Assembly (NCBI RefSeq): GCF_000014005.1
Contig: NC_008009.1
Location: 3,596,001-3,660,000, forward strand
DNA from: Candidatus Koribacter versatilis Ellin345
Lineage (GTDB): Bacteria > Acidobacteriota > Terriglobia > Terriglobales > Acidobacteriaceae
Length of the DNA: 64,000 bases
Reading direction: 5' to 3'
Of the stretch, positions 61,644 to 64,000 are shown piece after piece; the first letter of the stretch is position 1; each line of letters starts with the position of its first letter. A model generated the notes under the pieces. That model searched no databases. It saw only the letters and a program-made list of their open reading frames with translations, and was not told where the DNA came from. A program made the position numbers and the translations under genes.

Positions 61644-63332
61644 ATGCGCAACAAGAGTTTGATACTAGCGGTTCTTCTCCTTTCACTCGTTCCCTGCGTG
61701 TGGCCCCAGGCCACGAAAGCGCCGTTCCTCTCGCGCCATGCGAGTATCGCTGCCGGCAGCCACGGCGTGGTTGTTTCCGGCAAGCCTGCCGCCACAGCCG
61801 CCGGCATCAAGATTCTGCAGCAAGGCGGAAACGCCGCCGACGCTGGTGCCGCTACTCTGCTGGCGCTGTCTGTCACCTCAGTAGGTGCGTTCTGCGTGGG
61901 AGGAGAAATCCCCATCCTGGTTTATAGCGCGGATCAAAAAAGCGTGAAGCTGCTGGAGGGACAAGGCGAGGCCCCACGCGATCCCAAAGCGATCGCATGG
62001 TACATGAAGCATGGAATCCCGGACGGTGATGTCAAAGCCGCCGCTGTACCTGGCACCATCGATGCGATCGTCACCCTGCTGAAGCTCTACGGAACAAAAA
62101 GCTTCGAGGAGGTCGTACAGCCGACGCTGGCCATTCTGGATGCCGGCGGTCCTACTTGGTATATCGATACCGGCAGCGGCGAGCGGATCGAAACGGGCGT
62201 GCACTGGCAGGCTGACCTGGCCGTGACTTATCGCAAATTGGTGGACTCGGAAAAGGCCGCGAAAGGTACGCGGCAGCAGAAATTGCAGGCAGTCTCGGAT
62301 CGCTTCTATCGCGGCGATATCGCTGACGCCCTGGAAGCCTGGTATATCGAAAAGGGCGGATTCCTGCGCAAGCAGGATTTGGCCGCGCACAAGACTCCGG
62401 TCGTGGATCCGCTCAAAACCACATATCGCGGCTACGAGGTATATAAGGCTGGTCCTCTGACGCAGGGTCCATATCTCTCCCAGACACTGCGGCTGTTGGA
62501 AGGTTTCGACCTGAAGAAGATGGGCTTCAATTCGGCGGATTACATCCACACGGTGATTGAAGCGGAGAAGCTGGCGCTGGCCGACCGCGATGAGTATTAC
62601 GGCGATCCGAACTACGCGAAAGTGCCGATGCAATTGTTGCTCTCAGATCAGTACACCAATATGCGACGCGAGCTGATCGATCCGAAGCGGGCATCTCTCG
62701 AGCTCCGGCCCGGCGATCCTTACAATATGAAAGCGACCAGGCCGCCCACGATCACCGGTCCATGGCATGGAGGAACCACGGTGATGTGTGTAACAGACAA
62801 ATTTGGCAACGTCATCGCGGCGACTCCGAGCGGGCTGTCGAGCACAGCGGGCGTGGCCGGACGCACAGGTATCATTCATGGAAGCCGGCTCAGCAGCCTG
62901 AACACATTTGCCGGAACTCCCAACGTCATCCAAGCTGGCAAACGGCCACGAATCACGCTGAGCCCCACGCTGCTTTTCCGTGACAACCACCCGGTGATGG
63001 CGATCTCCGTAGCGGGCGGCGATCAGCAGGATCAGGCGGCCATCCAGGTCATCCTTGACTACGTGGAATTCGGCATGAAGCCCGAGGAGGCGTTTAGCGC
63101 GCCTCGCTTCTCCACCACGCATTTCATCAGTTCCTTCAGCCAGGAGCGCGCCGAGTTGGGCAGCCTGTCTCTCCCGAACGCTCTGCCTGAAGAAGTGCAG
63201 GCCGATCTGAGGGCTCGCGGGCACGTGATTACCATGAGCCGCGAAGCAGTAGGTGGAGTGGCGCTGATCGGCATTGACCCCAAGGCCAAACAGGCTACAG
63301 CCGTGGGCCCGGCCGCCGGCGAGATGGAATAG
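61644..63332 (+). CDS. ggt: Gamma-glutamyltransferase family protein
   Basis: This 562-residue exported Ntn-hydrolase has a signal peptide (RNKSLILAVLLLSLVPCVWP). The heavy-subunit part starts VSGKPAATAAGIKILQQGGNAADA, and the likely autoprocessing threonine is in HGGTTVMCVTDKFGNVIA (the usual motif is GTTH). The small-subunit part has SPTLLFRDNHPVMAISVAGGDQQ. GGGAG lies 10 nt before the ATG. It would hydrolyse glutathione or other gamma-glutamyl compounds in the periplasm. The changed residues after the nucleophile suggest a divergent subfamily, so specificity is uncertain. Confidence 0.88.
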   Translation: MRNKSLILAVLLLSLVPCVWPQATKAPFLSRHASIAAGSHGVVVSGKPAATAAGIKILQQGGNAADAGAATLLALSVTSVGAFCVGGEIPILVYSADQKSVKLLEGQGEAPRDPKAIAWYMKHGIPDGDVKAAAVPGTIDAIVTLLKLYGTKSFEEVVQPTLAILDAGGPTWYIDTGSGERIETGVHWQADLAVTYRKLVDSEKAAKGTRQQKLQAVSDRFYRGDIADALEAWYIEKGGFLRKQDLAAHKTPVVDPLKTTYRGYEVYKAGPLTQGPYLSQTLRLLEGFDLKKMGFNSADYIHTVIEAEKLALADRDEYYGDPNYAKVPMQLLLSDQYTNMRRELIDPKRASLELRPGDPYNMKATRPPTITGPWHGGTTVMCVTDKFGNVIAATPSGLSSTAGVAGRTGIIHGSRLSSLNTFAGTPNVIQAGKRPRITLSPTLLFRDNHPVMAISVAGGDQQDQAAIQVILDYVEFGMKPEEAFSAPRFSTTHFISSFSQERAELGSLSLPNALPEEVQADLRARGHVITMSREAVGGVALIGIDPKAKQATAVGPAAGEME

Positions 63333-63400
63333 ATTCTGGTTGAGTATTGTGGGCTATTCGATTAAGCAAAAACTACCACTACCTATTTTGGCACCGTCCG

Positions 63401-63420
63401 ATTACTTGCGAGAAGGCGAT
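63401..63420. repeat. Unoccupied IS target-like motif
   Basis: ATTACTTG, CGAGAA, GGCGAT followed by TTACCGATAGC: this matches both IS left flanks without gaps, and the bases after it resemble the right flank of copy 1 (CCAACAGC). No IS is present here. Confidence 0.7.
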
Positions 63421-63461
63421 TTACCGATAGCTATCGCGCAGCTCACGTCAATAATGCTTGG

Positions 63462-63989
63462 TCATTCAGTAATATCGCGATTGTTCAGGCGTACCACCGC
63501 CCACAAGTACAACAGGGCAGGAGGTAGCACATTGGCTAGGCCGAATCTCCATAACGGCTCCCGGAGGTTCGGAAGTTTATCGACGGGGAAGGCTTTTGTG
63601 ATTAACGGTGCAATCGGATAGTAAAGATATCTGAACGAGAGATAAGGAGCCAGCCCCGCTCTCATCGGCATGAAATTCAGAAAAAGAAATACTATTAGCG
63701 AGAGCATCACGGTGACGAATGCCTCTAGCAGTGTGCGCCTCAGCAATGCAAGGGAAGGTACGAGCCAGATAAAGCAAGCTGAAAAGAAGAGCAATCGTAA
63801 AGAAAACGACCAGACCGCGCCCGCCGATGCCCAGCCGATGTGCTGCCAACTACCGGCAAAACCAGACCAGCACACGAGTGTTGATATATAGATGACGACA
63901 ATCAGCAGACCATGGAGGCCGACCGCAATCAACTTGGAATTGGCGTAGGATGTCCGCGAGCACGGAAAACTGCAGCCGATCTTAATCAT
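63462..63989 (-). CDS. Membrane protein of unknown function
   Basis: The 175-residue protein has four hydrophobic segments: near 22-42 (AVGLHGLLIVVIYISTLVCW), 57-80 (AVWSFSLRLLFFSACFIWLV), 90-108 (AFVTVMLSLIVFLFLNFMP) and 150-167 (FGLANVLPPALLYLWAVV). No family is recognised. The ATG lies 11 bp from the window end, so a longer upstream start cannot be excluded. Confidence 0.55.
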   Translation of the reverse strand: MIKIGCSFPCSRTSYANSKLIAVGLHGLLIVVIYISTLVCWSGFAGSWQHIGWASAGAVWSFSLRLLFFSACFIWLVPSLALLRRTLLEAFVTVMLSLIVFLFLNFMPMRAGLAPYLSFRYLYYPIAPLITKAFPVDKLPNLREPLWRFGLANVLPPALLYLWAVVRLNNRDITE

Positions 63990-64000
63990 CCCGTATTGGC

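Overview
The window (about 58-60% GC) looks like a chromosomal segment of a soil Acidobacteriota bacterium of the Koribacter/Terriglobia type. The case rests on a large stand-alone MacB/FtsX-type permease of the acidobacterial 'ADOP' kind, several exported amidohydrolases, a putative hopanoid C-3 methylase, a carboxypeptidase-regulatory-like secreted protein, and dispersed intergenic repeats. Most of it is ordinary core and metabolic DNA, densely packed, with several tail-to-tail gene overlaps. The last 8 kb is accessory and carries two copies of one insertion sequence.

Layout. 1-12.6 kb: a truncated Rsm22-type methyltransferase, an exported HisC-like aminotransferase, 6-phosphofructokinase, a three-BON-domain protein, an MFS carrier, Ffh, an amino-acid permease, an outer-membrane protein, a B12/radical-SAM enzyme resembling HpnR, and an alginate-export-type porin. 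12.6-27.5 kb: a D-aminoacylase-like enzyme, the ADOP permease, a decarboxylase/hydrolase fusion, an acyltransferase, a zinc alcohol dehydrogenase, a P450 with its XRE-cupin regulator, a CusF-SCO lipoprotein, a flavin-binding protein, an adenylate cyclase, and a DedA-rhodanese gene. That last gene has an in-frame TGA at a position that I recall being cysteine in relatives; the reading frame continues intact for 54 codons and a hairpin sits 21 nt after the TGA, so it is a candidate selenoprotein. 27.5-34.2 kb: glycogen phosphorylase, a TPR protein and a beta-propeller phosphoesterase.

34.2-40 kb is a coherent nucleoside-salvage locus. On the minus strand hpt, deoC, a CNT nucleoside transporter, purine nucleoside phosphorylase and a uridine-kinase-like gene run in one direction, the last three with overlapping ends. 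Divergent to them is an exported adenosine deaminase. Together they could deaminate adenosine outside the cytoplasm, import the nucleosides, split them to base and sugar phosphate, and recover both. 40-45.5 kb holds a two-component system and an ABC-2 exporter on the minus strand. 45.5-55.3 kb holds ETF-quinone oxidoreductase, an exported amidohydrolase, thioredoxin (behind a leader with two mutually exclusive hairpins), a GAF-SpoIIE phosphatase, TyrS and two secreted proteins.

55.4-64 kb: a YCII-like protein, a quinone-reductase-like enzyme, and two 1,420-bp copies of an IS110-family (IS1111-type) element. Both copies sit at the same 20-bp target motif, of which a third, unoccupied copy lies near 63.4 kb. 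Each has a conserved, hairpin-rich 322-bp tail that probably encodes the guide (bridge) RNA. Between and after them lie a SMI1/KNR4-like protein with a membrane partner, a DUF6438-like protein, a gamma-glutamyltransferase and a membrane protein. No tRNA, rRNA or CRISPR array was seen.
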